From Muribaculaceae bacterium (GTDB lineage: Bacteria > Bacteroidota > Bacteroidia > Bacteroidales > Muribaculaceae), in contig JAMPAK010000001.1 of the NCBI GenBank assembly GCA_023667285.1, forward strand, positions 380,317-444,316: a stretch of 64,000 nt of DNA. The letters run 5' to 3'. Within the stretch, counting starts at the first letter, position 1, and each line of letters starts with the position of its first letter. Shown piece after piece: positions 17,597 through 26,087 of this stretch. The notes under the pieces are model-generated. The model was given only the letters and a program-made list of their open reading frames with translations. It was not told where the DNA came from and did not search any database. Both the position numbers and the translations under genes were made by a program.

Positions 17597-18637
17597 ATGG
17601 CCAAAAACGAGACACAGGATACATTCTCTCAACTCCGGCGCGACCTCGCGGCAGGCAAAACTGCGCCCGTCTATCTGCTCCACGGCGAGGAGGGCTACTT
17701 CATCGACGAGCTCGTCAAGGATTTCGAGAGACTTGTGCCTGAGGATGAGCGCGACTTCAACCTCTACACTCTCTATGCTCCGGAGTCAGGGGTGGAGACC
17801 GCCATGGACATCTGCCACCGCTACCCCATGATGGCAGACCGCCAGGTGGTCATCCTCAAGGAGTGTCAGGCCATCCGCGCCGACCAGCTGAACAAACTCC
17901 ACCACTATGCCTCGCGCCCCAACGAGAGCACCATCTTTGTGATATGCTCGAGAGGCGCGCTCGTGAAAGGAAAGGAACTCAACGCAGCCGTCAAGAAAAA
18001 CGGTGTCATCTTCACCTCAAACAAATTCAAGGAAAACCAGATAGGCCCGGCCATAGCCGCCATTGTCAAAGAGAAAGGCCTCAACATCGAGCCTAAGGCC
18101 ATGGTGATGTTGCGCGACTACATAGGCACTGACCTCTCCCACCTCTACAACGAGATAGACAAACTCAGCCTCATCCTCGGCAAGGGTGCCATGATCACCC
18201 CCGAGGCTATCGAGCGAAATGTCGGCATATCGAAGGACTACAACAACTACGAACTCATCGACGCCCTCAACTCGCGCAATGCCAACAGAGCCTTCGCCAT
18301 AGTGAGATATTTCAGCAACAACCCCAAGAGCAACCCCATGGTCATGACCGTCAATGTGCTCTTCAACCATTTTGCCAACATTCTCATCTACCACTACACG
18401 GCAGATAAGACAAAGTCGGGCTACATGGATGCACTGGGATTCCGAAACGACTGGCAGCTTAAGTTCTTTGAGCCGGCCCCCCGGAGCTACAACGTCAGGC
18501 AGACCATCGAGATCATAACTGCCATCAGAAAGTGTGACGCCATGTCAAAGGGAATAGGCTCACGCCAGGATGCATATGACCTCCTTAACGATCTCATCTT
18601 CCATATCCTCACGGCAAGAGGTGTGATCGAGGCATGA
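17597..18637 (+). CDS. holA: DNA polymerase III delta subunit
   Basis: The delta subunit opens the beta clamp within the clamp-loader complex. Residues near the N-terminus (APVYLLHGEEGYFIDELVKDF) and the middle (LRDYIGTDLSHLYNEIDKL) match HolA, and the length of 346 residues is normal. The frame is open further upstream through a TTG codon, but ATG 17597 gives the usual N-terminus (MAKNETQDTFSQL). No close promoter match was found; a TAAATTTA sequence sits about 30 bases upstream. The fur homologue follows with its own promoter. Confidence 0.93.
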   Translation: MAKNETQDTFSQLRRDLAAGKTAPVYLLHGEEGYFIDELVKDFERLVPEDERDFNLYTLYAPESGVETAMDICHRYPMMADRQVVILKECQAIRADQLNKLHHYASRPNESTIFVICSRGALVKGKELNAAVKKNGVIFTSNKFKENQIGPAIAAIVKEKGLNIEPKAMVMLRDYIGTDLSHLYNEIDKLSLILGKGAMITPEAIERNVGISKDYNNYELIDALNSRNANRAFAIVRYFSNNPKSNPMVMTVNVLFNHFANILIYHYTADKTKSGYMDALGFRNDWQLKFFEPAPRSYNVRQTIEIITAIRKCDAMSKGIGSRQDAYDLLNDLIFHILTARGVIEA

Positions 18638-18702
18638 ACGCCATCTGAGGCTACCGATAGCCACCGTAACAGTTGAGTCTGCCCTATTAGATATGTGAAA
18701 AA

Positions 18703-18733
18703 TTGCATATTTGACACAATCATTGTAACTTTG
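18703..18733 (+). promoter_or_regulatory. Promoter of the fur-family gene
   Basis: TTG at 18703-18705, 20 bases, TAACTTTG at 18726-18733. Predicted start near 18737, only about four bases before the ATG at 18741. Confidence 0.72.
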
Positions 18734-18740
18734 CAATGTC

Positions 18741-19175
18741 ATGAACGAGGAAAAACGCAAATCGGCCGCTCTCCGACTGCTCAACAAGCACCTGCAATCA
18801 CACAGGCTACGCACATCGTCAGAACGTCTTGCCATTCTCGACAAAGTGCTTCTGCTGAAACTCAACTTTACACCCGCCACTGTTGAGGACGGATTGAAGG
18901 ACGATGGTTTCAGAGTGAGCCGCGCCACCATCTACAATACCCTGCATCTTTTCGAGGAGGCCGGGATTGTGATGTGCAAAGACGGCGTGTGGGAACTCAG
19001 GGGCGAGGACCCGGTGAAGATTACCCTCGTCTGCTCCCGCTGCGGCCGAAGAAAACAGGTTCGCGACGCGGCTCTCTTCCGCGAGTTGGCGGCCAAGAGA
19101 TTTCCATCGTTCACGACATCAGGCATTGACATCACAGTGAGCGGCTCGTGTCTGCGCTGCCGCAAGAATGGATAA
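18741..19175 (+). CDS. Fur-family metalloregulator
   Basis: The 144-residue protein has an N-terminal winged helix (RATIYNTLHLFEEAGIV, typical of Fur recognition helices) and a C-terminal metal-binding half with two CxxC pairs (CSRCGRR near residue 96 and CLRCRKN at the end). These structural-zinc cysteines are typical of Fur, Zur and PerR. Which metal it senses cannot be told. It is transcribed with almost no leader, and purA begins 25 bases after its stop, so both probably share a message. Possible targets in this window include the PepSY/TonB locus and the metal permease (inference only). Confidence 0.9.
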   Translation: MNEEKRKSAALRLLNKHLQSHRLRTSSERLAILDKVLLLKLNFTPATVEDGLKDDGFRVSRATIYNTLHLFEEAGIVMCKDGVWELRGEDPVKITLVCSRCGRRKQVRDAALFRELAAKRFPSFTTSGIDITVSGSCLRCRKNG

Positions 19176-19200
19176 AAGAAATTTTAGAATAAACCAAGAT

Positions 19201-20469
19201 ATGAAAGTAGATGTGCTTCTCGGGCTCCAGTGGGGCGATGAGGGAAAAGGTAAGGTAGTCGATGTGCTGACCCCGCGCTACGACGTGGTGGCACGATTCC
19301 AGGGTGGTCCTAACGCCGGTCACACCCTCGAGTTTGAAGGTAAGAAATATGTGCTCCGCTCCATCCCGTCTGGCATCTTCCAGCACGGCCAGATCAACAT
19401 AATCGGCAACGGTGTCGTGCTCGACCCCGTCCTCTTCAAGCAGGAGGCCGAGGAACTCGAGAAGAGCGGCGTCGACCTGCGCTCCATTCTGCGCATATCC
19501 AAGAAAGCCCATCTCATCACCCCCACACACCGTCTGCTCGACGCCGCAAACGAGAAGGCCAAGGGAGGTAAGAAAATCGGCACCACAGGCAAGGGCATCG
19601 GCCCAACCTATACAGACAAAATCTCGCGCAACGGACTGAGACTCGGCGATGTCTTCCATAACTTCGACGAGAAATATGGCGCCCTCCGCGCCCTTCACCT
19701 CTCACGCCTCGAATCCATGGGCGCCACACCTGACAATCTCGACGATCTCGAGAAGACCTGGATGGAGGCCATCGAGTATATAAAGGGCTATGAGATTGTG
19801 GATTCCGAACATCTTGTCAACAACCTCCTCGCCGAGGGCAAGAGTGTGCTGTGTGAGGGCGCACAGGGCACCCTGCTCGACATCGACTTCGGCTCATATC
19901 CCTTTGTCACATCATCTAACACCATAAGCGCCGGAGCATGCTCCGGTCTCGGCGTGGCTCCCAACAAGATTGGAGAGGTCTACGGCATCTTCAAGGCTTA
20001 TTGTACTCGTGTGGGGAGCGGACCATTCCCCACAGAACTCTTTGATGAGACCGGAAAGACCATCCGCGACCTCGGACATGAGTATGGCGCCGTCACCGGC
20101 CGCGAGCGTCGCTGCGGATGGATTGACCTTGTGGCTCTCCGCTATGCTATCATGCTCAACGGTGTGACCCAGCTCATCATGATGAAGAGCGACGTCCTCG
20201 ACGGTTTTGATGAAATCAAAGCCTGCACCGCCTACAAGATTAACGGCGAGGAGACACGCCAATTCCCCTACTCCATCGAGGAGGGAATCGAGCCTGTCTA
20301 CACCACCCTCCCCGGTTGGAAGACAGACATGACCAAGATGCAGAGCGAGGAAGAGTTCCCCGCAGAGTTCAAGGCATACATCGACTTCCTCGAGAAAGAA
20401 CTCGCCACACCCATCACTATTGTCTCCATCGGCCCGGACCGCAAACAGACCATCCTCAGAAAAAAATAA
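19201..20469 (+). CDS. purA: Adenylosuccinate synthetase
   Basis: It joins IMP and aspartate with GTP to form adenylosuccinate, the first step from IMP to AMP. The N-terminal GTP loop LGLQWGDEGKGKVVDVL, the NAGHTLEFEGKKYVLRSIPSG segment and GTTGKGIGPTYTDK are diagnostic. I chose ATG 19201 (MKVDVLLGLQW), which gives the family length of 422 residues; an upstream in-frame ATG at 19168 would add eleven residues and overlap the fur stop. Confidence 0.97.
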   Translation: MKVDVLLGLQWGDEGKGKVVDVLTPRYDVVARFQGGPNAGHTLEFEGKKYVLRSIPSGIFQHGQINIIGNGVVLDPVLFKQEAEELEKSGVDLRSILRISKKAHLITPTHRLLDAANEKAKGGKKIGTTGKGIGPTYTDKISRNGLRLGDVFHNFDEKYGALRALHLSRLESMGATPDNLDDLEKTWMEAIEYIKGYEIVDSEHLVNNLLAEGKSVLCEGAQGTLLDIDFGSYPFVTSSNTISAGACSGLGVAPNKIGEVYGIFKAYCTRVGSGPFPTELFDETGKTIRDLGHEYGAVTGRERRCGWIDLVALRYAIMLNGVTQLIMMKSDVLDGFDEIKACTAYKINGEETRQFPYSIEEGIEPVYTTLPGWKTDMTKMQSEEEFPAEFKAYIDFLEKELATPITIVSIGPDRKQTILRKK

Positions 20470-20508
20470 CTCCATCGACAAAGAACCTACCTTAAACAAA
20501 ACACTGCC

Positions 20509-21756
20509 ATGGCTAAAGTAAAACCGTTCAGAGGCATACGTCCCCCTCGCGATCTTGTCACCCAAGTGGCCTCGAGGCCATACGATGTGCTCAACTCAGA
20601 GGAGGCTCGTGAAGAGGCTCAGGGAAATCCCAAGTCACTCTATCACATCATCAAGCCTGAAATCGACTTCACGCCCGGGACAGATGAACACGCCCCGGAG
20701 GTATATGACAAGGCCGTAGAAAACTTCACAGCCTTCCGCCGCAACGGATGGCTTGTCCAGGACAGCGAGGACAGATATTATATCTATGCCCAGACCATGG
20801 ACGGAAGAACCCAATATGGCATCGTCGTCGCCGCCAATGTGGAGGACTACATGGAGGGACGCATCAAGAAGCATGAACTCACCCGCCGCGACAAGGAGGA
20901 GGACCGCATGAAGCATGTGCGTGTCAACAACGCCAACATCGAGCCGGTGTTCTTTGCTTTCCCTGACAACCCCGTGCTCCAAAAGGTCATCGACCGCGTC
21001 ACCGCCGGAAAGCCCGAATATGACTTCACAGCCCCCGACGGATTCGGCCACCACTTCTGGGTAATCGACGACCCGGAGACAATCAAGACCGTCACCGAAG
21101 AGTTTGCCAAGATACCTTCGCTCTACATTGCTGACGGACATCACCGCTCAGCCGCCGCCGCTCTCGTGGGGCATGAGAGGACCCTGTCCAACCCCAATCA
21201 CAAGGGGGACGAGGAGTACAACTGGTTTCTCGCAGTGGCTTTCCCGGCCTCTCACCTCAACATCATCGACTACAACCGCGTGGTGCGCGACCTCAACGGT
21301 CTCACCCCCGATGAGTTCCTGCAGAAGGTGTCAGAACATTTCACAGTCGAGGACAAGGGGACAGACGAACCTTACCGTCCGCAGGCGCTCCACAACTTCT
21401 CACTCTATCTCGATGGCCACTGGTATTCACTGACCGCGAAGGAGGGGACATACAACGACTCCGACCCCATCGGTGTGCTTGATGTCACCATCTCGAGCGA
21501 CCTTATCCTGCGCGACATCCTGGGCATCACAGACCTCAGGTCAGACAAGCGTATTGACTTTGTGGGTGGCATCCGCGGTCTCGACGAGCTAAAGCGCCGT
21601 GTCGATTCCGGAGAGATGGCCGTGGCTCTCGCTCTCTATCCCGTCAGCATGAAGCAGCTCATGGACATCGCCGACTCCGGAAACATCATGCCCCCCAAGA
21701 CAACATGGTTTGAACCTAAGCTCCGCTCAGGCCTGGTGATCCACAGCCTAGACTGA
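20509..21756 (+). CDS. DUF1015 family protein
   Basis: A 415-residue cytoplasmic protein whose start (MAKVKPFRGIRPPRDLVTQV) and the SRPYDVLNSEEAREEA segment are typical of DUF1015. ADGHHRSAAA near residue 210 and the C-terminal KTTWFEPKLRSGLVIHSL are strongly conserved in the family. The DGHHR motif suggests a phosphate- or metal-binding site (inference). The biological role is unknown. In many Bacteroidetes it lies beside serine or purine metabolism genes; here it follows purA by 39 bases and ends in a strong terminator. Confidence 0.9.
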   Translation: MAKVKPFRGIRPPRDLVTQVASRPYDVLNSEEAREEAQGNPKSLYHIIKPEIDFTPGTDEHAPEVYDKAVENFTAFRRNGWLVQDSEDRYYIYAQTMDGRTQYGIVVAANVEDYMEGRIKKHELTRRDKEEDRMKHVRVNNANIEPVFFAFPDNPVLQKVIDRVTAGKPEYDFTAPDGFGHHFWVIDDPETIKTVTEEFAKIPSLYIADGHHRSAAAALVGHERTLSNPNHKGDEEYNWFLAVAFPASHLNIIDYNRVVRDLNGLTPDEFLQKVSEHFTVEDKGTDEPYRPQALHNFSLYLDGHWYSLTAKEGTYNDSDPIGVLDVTISSDLILRDILGITDLRSDKRIDFVGGIRGLDELKRRVDSGEMAVALALYPVSMKQLMDIADSGNIMPPKTTWFEPKLRSGLVIHSLD

Positions 21757-21785
21757 TCCGCCACTCTGAATTCACGACATCCACA

Positions 21786-21825
21786 CCCCGGCATAGGCCC
21801 CCCAAAAGTCTATGCCGGGGTTCTT
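21786..21825 (+). terminator. Terminator after the DUF1015 gene
   Basis: A perfect 11-base stem (21786-21796 with 21810-21820), 13-base loop, then a T-rich tail (TTCTT). Confidence 0.75.
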
Positions 21826-21973
21826 CATAAAGTCAAAATCCATATATTTCAATTTAGATTCTCGCGTCAATCGGCACAATTGTACCATCTATCAATCAAT
21901 CACTTGCAAATTATATAATTGAGATTCCATTTAGATTGGCCTCTAAACTATGGTTTCACCCCTGCGGATTGCA

Positions 21974-21981
21974 TAACTTTG
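21974..21981 (+). promoter_or_regulatory. -7 box of a candidate small RNA
   Basis: TAACTTTG at 21974-21981 in an intergenic stretch, with TGG and TTT elements about 17-20 bases upstream as a weak -33. Predicted start near 21985-21987. Confidence 0.5.
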
Positions 21982-21986
21982 TGGTG

Positions 21987-22113
21987 TGTAAAAAATCAAC
22001 AACCTGTTCAGAGGTCGACCAAAACGACTATAAGTAAGAATTTCATGTGACATGCAAAATTGCAAGTTCAAACCGGGCTGCCTCGCGATGAAGCAGTCCG
22101 GCATCATTTTTTT
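21987..22113 (+). ncRNA. Candidate intergenic small RNA of about 127 bases
   Basis: The 372-base gap between the DUF1015 gene and the Cof-type phosphatase holds a promoter box (21974-21981) and, about 90 bases on, a stem-loop (22073-22081 with 22093-22101, one wobble) followed by seven T bases (22107-22113). No reading frame of useful length with a plausible start lies between them on this strand. A separate promoter (22117-22124) then drives the next gene, so this terminator is not needed by a neighbour. I cannot assign a known RNA family. Confidence 0.45.
22073..22113 (+). terminator. Terminator-like hairpin before the Cof-type phosphatase gene
   Basis: Nine-base stem with one G-U pair, 11-base loop, then T7. 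It would end a transcript from the 21974 promoter or read-through from DUF1015. Confidence 0.65.
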
Positions 22114-22116
22114 CAT

Positions 22117-22124
22117 TAACTTTG
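22117..22124 (+). promoter_or_regulatory. -7 box of the Cof-type phosphatase gene
   Basis: TAACTTTG ending only four bases before the ATG at 22129, which predicts an essentially leaderless mRNA. No clear -33. Confidence 0.6.
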
Positions 22125-22128
22125 CACT

Positions 22129-22968
22129 ATGAAGACCCTCTTTGTTACAGATATGGACGGCACGCTGCTTTCGACGGACAGCCGTGTGAGCCGCAGAAGC
22201 GCTGAGATCATATCGACCCTCAGCCGCCGTGGTGCGTTGATAACCGTGGCTACCGCCCGCACACCGGCAACCGTTGAGCCGCTCCTCGCCGATACTCTCA
22301 CCCGTGTTCCGGCTATCGTGATGACCGGAGCAGCCCTCTGGGACAGAGACAGACATAAGTTCCTGAATCCTGTTCTGTTCCCTGCACAAATGGCGCGCGA
22401 GACTGCGGCAGCCATGACCCACCACGGAGTAAATCCATTTGTATACTCCCTCACCCCCGAAAATGGAATGCTAGTCCATCACTGCGGTCCCCTCACCCGT
22501 CGCGAGGACTCATTCTATCAAGAGCGTCGCAGCCTCCCTCTGAAAAAATTCATCTTTGACCCGGCCGAGGGATATGCTTCACCCTTCCCAGACACTATTC
22601 TATTACTGGGAATTGGAGAGACAGAAACAATCGGCCCCTTGGCCGACGACCTGCGGCAGAACCCCATGCTCTCTGTCTCAGCCTATAGCGACATCTTCAA
22701 CCCACGGATATCATACATAGAAGTCTTCTCAGCCGGAGTCAGCAAAGCCGGGGCCGTGATGAGACTCAAGGAGATGACAGGAGCAGACAGAGTGGTGGTC
22801 TATGGCGACAATCTCAACGACCTCCCCATGTTTGAGGTCGCTGATGAAAGCGTCTCACCCTCAAATGCCAGGCCTGAGGTGATTGAGAGAGCGACGAGGG
22901 TGATTGGCCCCAATACGGCTGATTCAGTCGCGCTCGACATGGCCGCTATTTTCCACACCCTTTCTTGA
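22129..22968 (+). CDS. HAD-superfamily phosphatase, Cof type
   Basis: 279 residues with catalytic Asp8 and Asp10 in VTDMDGTLL, a conserved Lys, and the C-terminal YGDNLNDLPMFEVA motif that binds magnesium. The large cap between residues about 85 and 190 is the Cof/type IIB arrangement. Family members dephosphorylate sugar phosphates, PLP or flavin precursors, so the substrate is open. The predicted transcript has almost no leader. The gene converges on the Nudix gene with a 23-base overlap. Confidence 0.9.
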   Translation: MKTLFVTDMDGTLLSTDSRVSRRSAEIISTLSRRGALITVATARTPATVEPLLADTLTRVPAIVMTGAALWDRDRHKFLNPVLFPAQMARETAAAMTHHGVNPFVYSLTPENGMLVHHCGPLTRREDSFYQERRSLPLKKFIFDPAEGYASPFPDTILLLGIGETETIGPLADDLRQNPMLSVSAYSDIFNPRISYIEVFSAGVSKAGAVMRLKEMTGADRVVVYGDNLNDLPMFEVADESVSPSNARPEVIERATRVIGPNTADSVALDMAAIFHTLS

Positions 22969-23524
22969 GCGCAAAATGCTTCCATAGGGGAGCAGCCATC
23001 AGAGCCTGTTTCAGATTGTCTGAGCGGAGCATCTCTAGCACCTCATCCTCTTCAAGAAGCTCAACCTTGATATCCTCAGTCTCATCAAGGTGCTGCTCAG
23101 TCTGGCGTGTCACACCGCGAGCAGTGAAACAATATGCCAGATTGTTCTGACTCCCCGGATTGGCTGAGATGACCATAGACAGTTCCCACTCTCCCCCTCC
23201 GAATCCGGTCTCCTCTAGAAGTTCGCGCTTGGCTCCATCGAGTGGATCCTCACCATCTTCAACCACACCAGCACAGAGTTCGGTAGCCACAATTCCGAGA
23301 CCGTGGCGATACTGCTTCACCATCACATACTTCCCTTCAGGGGTTATGGCAATGACATTTATCCACTTCGGATATTCAAGCACATAGTATTCAGGATGAA
23401 TCACACCGTTGGGAAGACGCACGGTGTCACGGCGCACAGTGAGCCACGGACGGTTAAAGAGATACTCGCTCTTCACAACCGTCCATTTCATCGAATCGTC
23501 TGAAGAATTTGAATCTGGAGCCAT
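22946..23524 (-). CDS. Nudix hydrolase, ADP-ribose pyrophosphatase type
   Basis: 192 residues. The Nudix box runs from Gly86 to Gly107 (GX5EX7REUXEEXG), ending RELLEETGF, and the preceding VKQYRHGLG segment is typical of the ADP-ribose pyrophosphatase branch (NudF-like). It would cleave nucleoside diphosphate sugars to monophosphates in the cytoplasm. A second in-frame ATG at residue 12 (MKWTVVKSEYLFNRPWLTVRRD begins there) is the more common family start. It is divergent from gpmA. Confidence 0.9.
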   Translation of the reverse strand: MAPDSNSSDDSMKWTVVKSEYLFNRPWLTVRRDTVRLPNGVIHPEYYVLEYPKWINVIAITPEGKYVMVKQYRHGLGIVATELCAGVVEDGEDPLDGAKRELLEETGFGGGEWELSMVISANPGSQNNLAYCFTARGVTRQTEQHLDETEDIKVELLEEDEVLEMLRSDNLKQALMAAPLWKHFALKKGCGK

Positions 23525-23548
23525 ATTTATGTTAATGATTATTAAATA

Positions 23549-23580
23549 TTTGAGAAAATTATGGTTAATCTGTATCTTTG
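23549..23580 (+). promoter_or_regulatory. Promoter far upstream of gpmA
   Basis: TTTG at 23549-23552, 20 bases, TATCTTTG at 23573-23580: a full-consensus promoter. Predicted start near 23584, about 230 bases before the gpmA ATG. Confidence 0.72.
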
Positions 23581-23583
23581 TAA

Positions 23584-23813
23584 TGATACATATTTGTACT
23601 CATATACTGACCTCAACATAAAAACGGTTGCCACTCAATCCATATTGCACAAAAGACCGTTCTCCTTCTCCCAAAGAGGTGAAATCTCACCCCCTCCCGG
23701 CAGCCGTGACGTCTCAGCATCCCCGTCCCATCCCCGGCGACGGGGATTCCTGTCAATAAACATTTATAACTCTCCGGACGTTAGTTTTTAAAACAACATC
23801 TGAAAATAGAGTC
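23584..23813 (+). other. Long structured 5' leader of gpmA
   Basis: About 230 untranslated bases between the promoter and gpmA. It contains a small hairpin GGTGA-AATC-TCACC (23678-23691) and a perfect nine-base stem ATCCCCGTC/GACGGGGAT (23719-23727 with 23739-23747). No known riboswitch core was recognised, and no T-run follows the second stem. Confidence 0.45.
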
Positions 23814-24500
23814 ATGAAACATCTCATACTACTCCGCCACGGCCAGAGCCAGTGGAACCTCGAAAACCTGTTCACAGGATGGACCGACGTCGAACTCTCC
23901 CCCAAGGGACGCGAGGAGGCAGCCGAAGCCGGCCGGAAGATTGCTGAGTCAGGCATCCTTCCACGCTATTGCTTCACATCTTATCTCAAGAGAGCTATCC
24001 ACACCCTCGACATAGCCCTCGACTCCATGGACAGGGTCTGGCTCCCGGTGGTGAAGGACTGGCATCTCAACGAGCGCCACTATGGCGCCCTACAGGGCCT
24101 CAACAAGGCTGAGACAGCGGCCAAATATGGCGACGAGCAGGTCCACATATGGCGCAGAAGTTATGACGTTTGTCCCCCCGCCCTTGAGCCAGGCGATGAC
24201 CGCTCCCCCATCCGCGATCTCAGATACAGTGAGCTCTCAGCCAACGAGCTCCCCCTTACAGAGTCGCTCAAAGATACCGTAGCCCGTGTCAAACCGGTCT
24301 GGGAAGAGAAGATAATCCCCGCTCTCCAGCTCTACGGCAAAGTGATTGTGGCGGCTCACGGCAACTCCCTCCGCGCGCTCGTGATGATGCTCAACCATCT
24401 CACCCCGGAGGCCATTGTCCACGAAGAGATCCCCACAGGCACCCCACGTGTCTTCACCCTGGACGACCGAATGAAAGTCGTCGAAGACAAGTATCTGTAA
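23814..24500 (+). CDS. gpmA: 2,3-bisphosphoglycerate-dependent phosphoglycerate mutase
   Basis: Interconverts 3- and 2-phosphoglycerate in glycolysis and gluconeogenesis. The phosphohistidine His9 lies in LLRHGQSQWN, NERHYGALQGLNK carries the acid-base glutamate, and AAHGNSLR (His about 182) completes the site. The length of 228 residues fits the short bacterial form. A 76-base gap without clear terminator leads to the HAD gene. Confidence 0.97.
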   Translation: MKHLILLRHGQSQWNLENLFTGWTDVELSPKGREEAAEAGRKIAESGILPRYCFTSYLKRAIHTLDIALDSMDRVWLPVVKDWHLNERHYGALQGLNKAETAAKYGDEQVHIWRRSYDVCPPALEPGDDRSPIRDLRYSELSANELPLTESLKDTVARVKPVWEEKIIPALQLYGKVIVAAHGNSLRALVMMLNHLTPEAIVHEEIPTGTPRVFTLDDRMKVVEDKYL

Positions 24501-24576
24501 GCCCCCCTGCTGAAAATGCAATATTCCCCTCCGATTCCTCGTTTTAATGTGTGGATAACAATAGAAGAAAAGCAAG

Positions 24577-25209
24577 ATGACACATAAGACAGGAATGCTG
24601 TTTGACCTTGACGGAGTCCTGGTCGACAGCGAGGGAGAGTATTCCGTTTTCTGGGGCTCTATCGGCGACCGCTACCAAAAAGGGTCCGACTTCAAAGACC
24701 GCATCAAGGGGACAACCCTAACTGAGATTCTCGAGAACTTCCCTGAGGATGACCGCGAGAAAATCAAGGATGAGCTCTATCAGTTTGAGAGCCGGATGGA
24801 CTATGTAGTCTATCCCGGGGTCAAGGAGTTCCTCGAGTCTCTGGCCGCCCACAACATCCCCACAGCCATCGTCACCAGCAGCGACAATGCCAAGATGGAC
24901 AAACTCTTTGCCCGCCGCCCAGAGCTGCGCAATGCCGCCTCTAAGATTGTCACCGCCGACATGGTGTCCAAGAGTAAACCCGACCCCGAAGGATACATCC
25001 TTGGAGCCGGGCTTATCGGTGTGCCCGTGAGCGATTGCTATGTCTTCGAGGATTCCATAAACGGACTTCTTGCCGCCCGCGCCTCTGGCGCCACAGCAGT
25101 GGGCATTGCCACCACAAACCCCATTGAGACCGTAGCCGAGCTCTCAGACATCTGCGTCAAGAGTTTCAGCGAACTGTCGTTGGAAATGCTCCTCGAATTC
25201 AGGGAATAG
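24577..25209 (+). CDS. HAD-superfamily hydrolase, beta-phosphoglucomutase/phosphatase type
   Basis: 210 residues with the catalytic DLDGVLVDSE (Asp10 and Asp12), a helical cap (residues about 16-85), TSSDNAKMDK (motif II), and KSKPDPEGYILGA (motif III Lys), then FEDSINGLLAARASG (motif IV). The cap and DSE signature place it with beta-phosphoglucomutase and sugar phosphatases; which one is unknown. Its stop is one base from the nadC stop on the other strand. Confidence 0.88.
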   Translation: MTHKTGMLFDLDGVLVDSEGEYSVFWGSIGDRYQKGSDFKDRIKGTTLTEILENFPEDDREKIKDELYQFESRMDYVVYPGVKEFLESLAAHNIPTAIVTSSDNAKMDKLFARRPELRNAASKIVTADMVSKSKPDPEGYILGAGLIGVPVSDCYVFEDSINGLLAARASGATAVGIATTNPIETVAELSDICVKSFSELSLEMLLEFRE

Positions 25210-25210
25210 A

Positions 25211-26059
25211 CTATTTCTTAGCCTTGAAACTCATGTCGAGCCCTTTGACTGAGTGAGTCAGGGCGCCGACTGAGATGAAGTCCACACCACACTCTCCATA
25301 GTCACGGAGGGTGTCGAGTGTGATTCCACCCGATGACTCGACCTCAACACGCCCGTTGATGAGTTTCACGGCCTCACGAGTCCGCTCAGGCGTGAAATTG
25401 TCGAGCATTATGCGGTCTACGCCGGCCTCGAGAGCCTGCTGAATCTCCTCAGTGTTGCGCACCTCGACCTCAATCTTCAGGCCCTTCCCCTTCTCCTTGC
25501 AGTAAGCCTTGGCAGCTTCCACGGCCTGCTTGATGCCACCGGCAAAGTCGACATGATTGTCCTTGATGAGAATCATGTCGAAGAGTCCGATGCGGTGATT
25601 GCATCCGCCGCCGATGCGGACAGCCTCCTTCTCGAGCATACGCATTCCCGGTGTGGTCTTTCGGGTGTCAAGCACCTTGGTCTTCAACCCCTCGAGACGC
25701 TCCTGATAGCGGGCCGTCTGTGTGGCTATGCCACTCATGCGCTGCATGATATTGAGCATCACACGCTCTGTCTGGAGCAGCGAACGGACAGTGCCCTCAA
25801 CCTCAAATGCCACATCGCCCGGCTTCACATGAGCGCCATCGTTGATATAGACGGTCATCTTGAGCTCAGGGTCAAACTTCTCAAACACCTTGCGCGCCAC
25901 ATCGACACCCGCAAGGATACCCTCCTCTTTGATGATGAGGCGCTGCACTCCGCGCTCGTCTGCCGGAATGGTGCTGAGAGTGGTGTGGTCACCGTCGCCC
26001 ACATCCTCGGCAAACGCCAGAGTGAGGAGGTCGTCAATGAGTTGGTCTTTAGTTTTCAT
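25211..26059 (-). CDS. nadC: Nicotinate-nucleotide pyrophosphorylase (carboxylating)
   Basis: Converts quinolinate and PRPP to nicotinate mononucleotide, carbon dioxide and pyrophosphate in NAD synthesis. Diagnostic segments are AEDVGDGDHTT, LDTRKTTPGMRMLEKEAV, GGGCNHRIGLFDMILIKDNH, and the C-terminal VESSGGITLDTLRDYGECGVDFISVGALTHS. I started at ATG 26059 (MKTKDQLIDDL), giving 282 residues; the frame reads further upstream, but that would run into the divergent rlmH. Only 28 bases separate the two starts, so at least one promoter must lie inside the other gene. nadA and nadB are not in the window. Confidence 0.95.
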   Translation of the reverse strand: MKTKDQLIDDLLTLAFAEDVGDGDHTTLSTIPADERGVQRLIIKEEGILAGVDVARKVFEKFDPELKMTVYINDGAHVKPGDVAFEVEGTVRSLLQTERVMLNIMQRMSGIATQTARYQERLEGLKTKVLDTRKTTPGMRMLEKEAVRIGGGCNHRIGLFDMILIKDNHVDFAGGIKQAVEAAKAYCKEKGKGLKIEVEVRNTEEIQQALEAGVDRIMLDNFTPERTREAVKLINGRVEVESSGGITLDTLRDYGECGVDFISVGALTHSVKGLDMSFKAKK

Positions 26060-26087
26060 ATCTGTTTGTATAAAATTATTTCTATCA

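Noticed and set aside
19168-19200. Longer PurA start at ATG 19168
   Set aside because: It overlaps the fur stop and gives an N-terminus not found in the family; ATG 19201 fits.
22050-22101. tRNA-like T arm (GTTCAAACC) in the intergenic region
   Set aside because: No matching acceptor, D or anticodon arms can be drawn around it.
25860-26087. Extended N-terminus of RlmH
   Set aside because: It would run through nadC in antisense; RlmH length and start MKIVIIAVGK fit ATG 26088.
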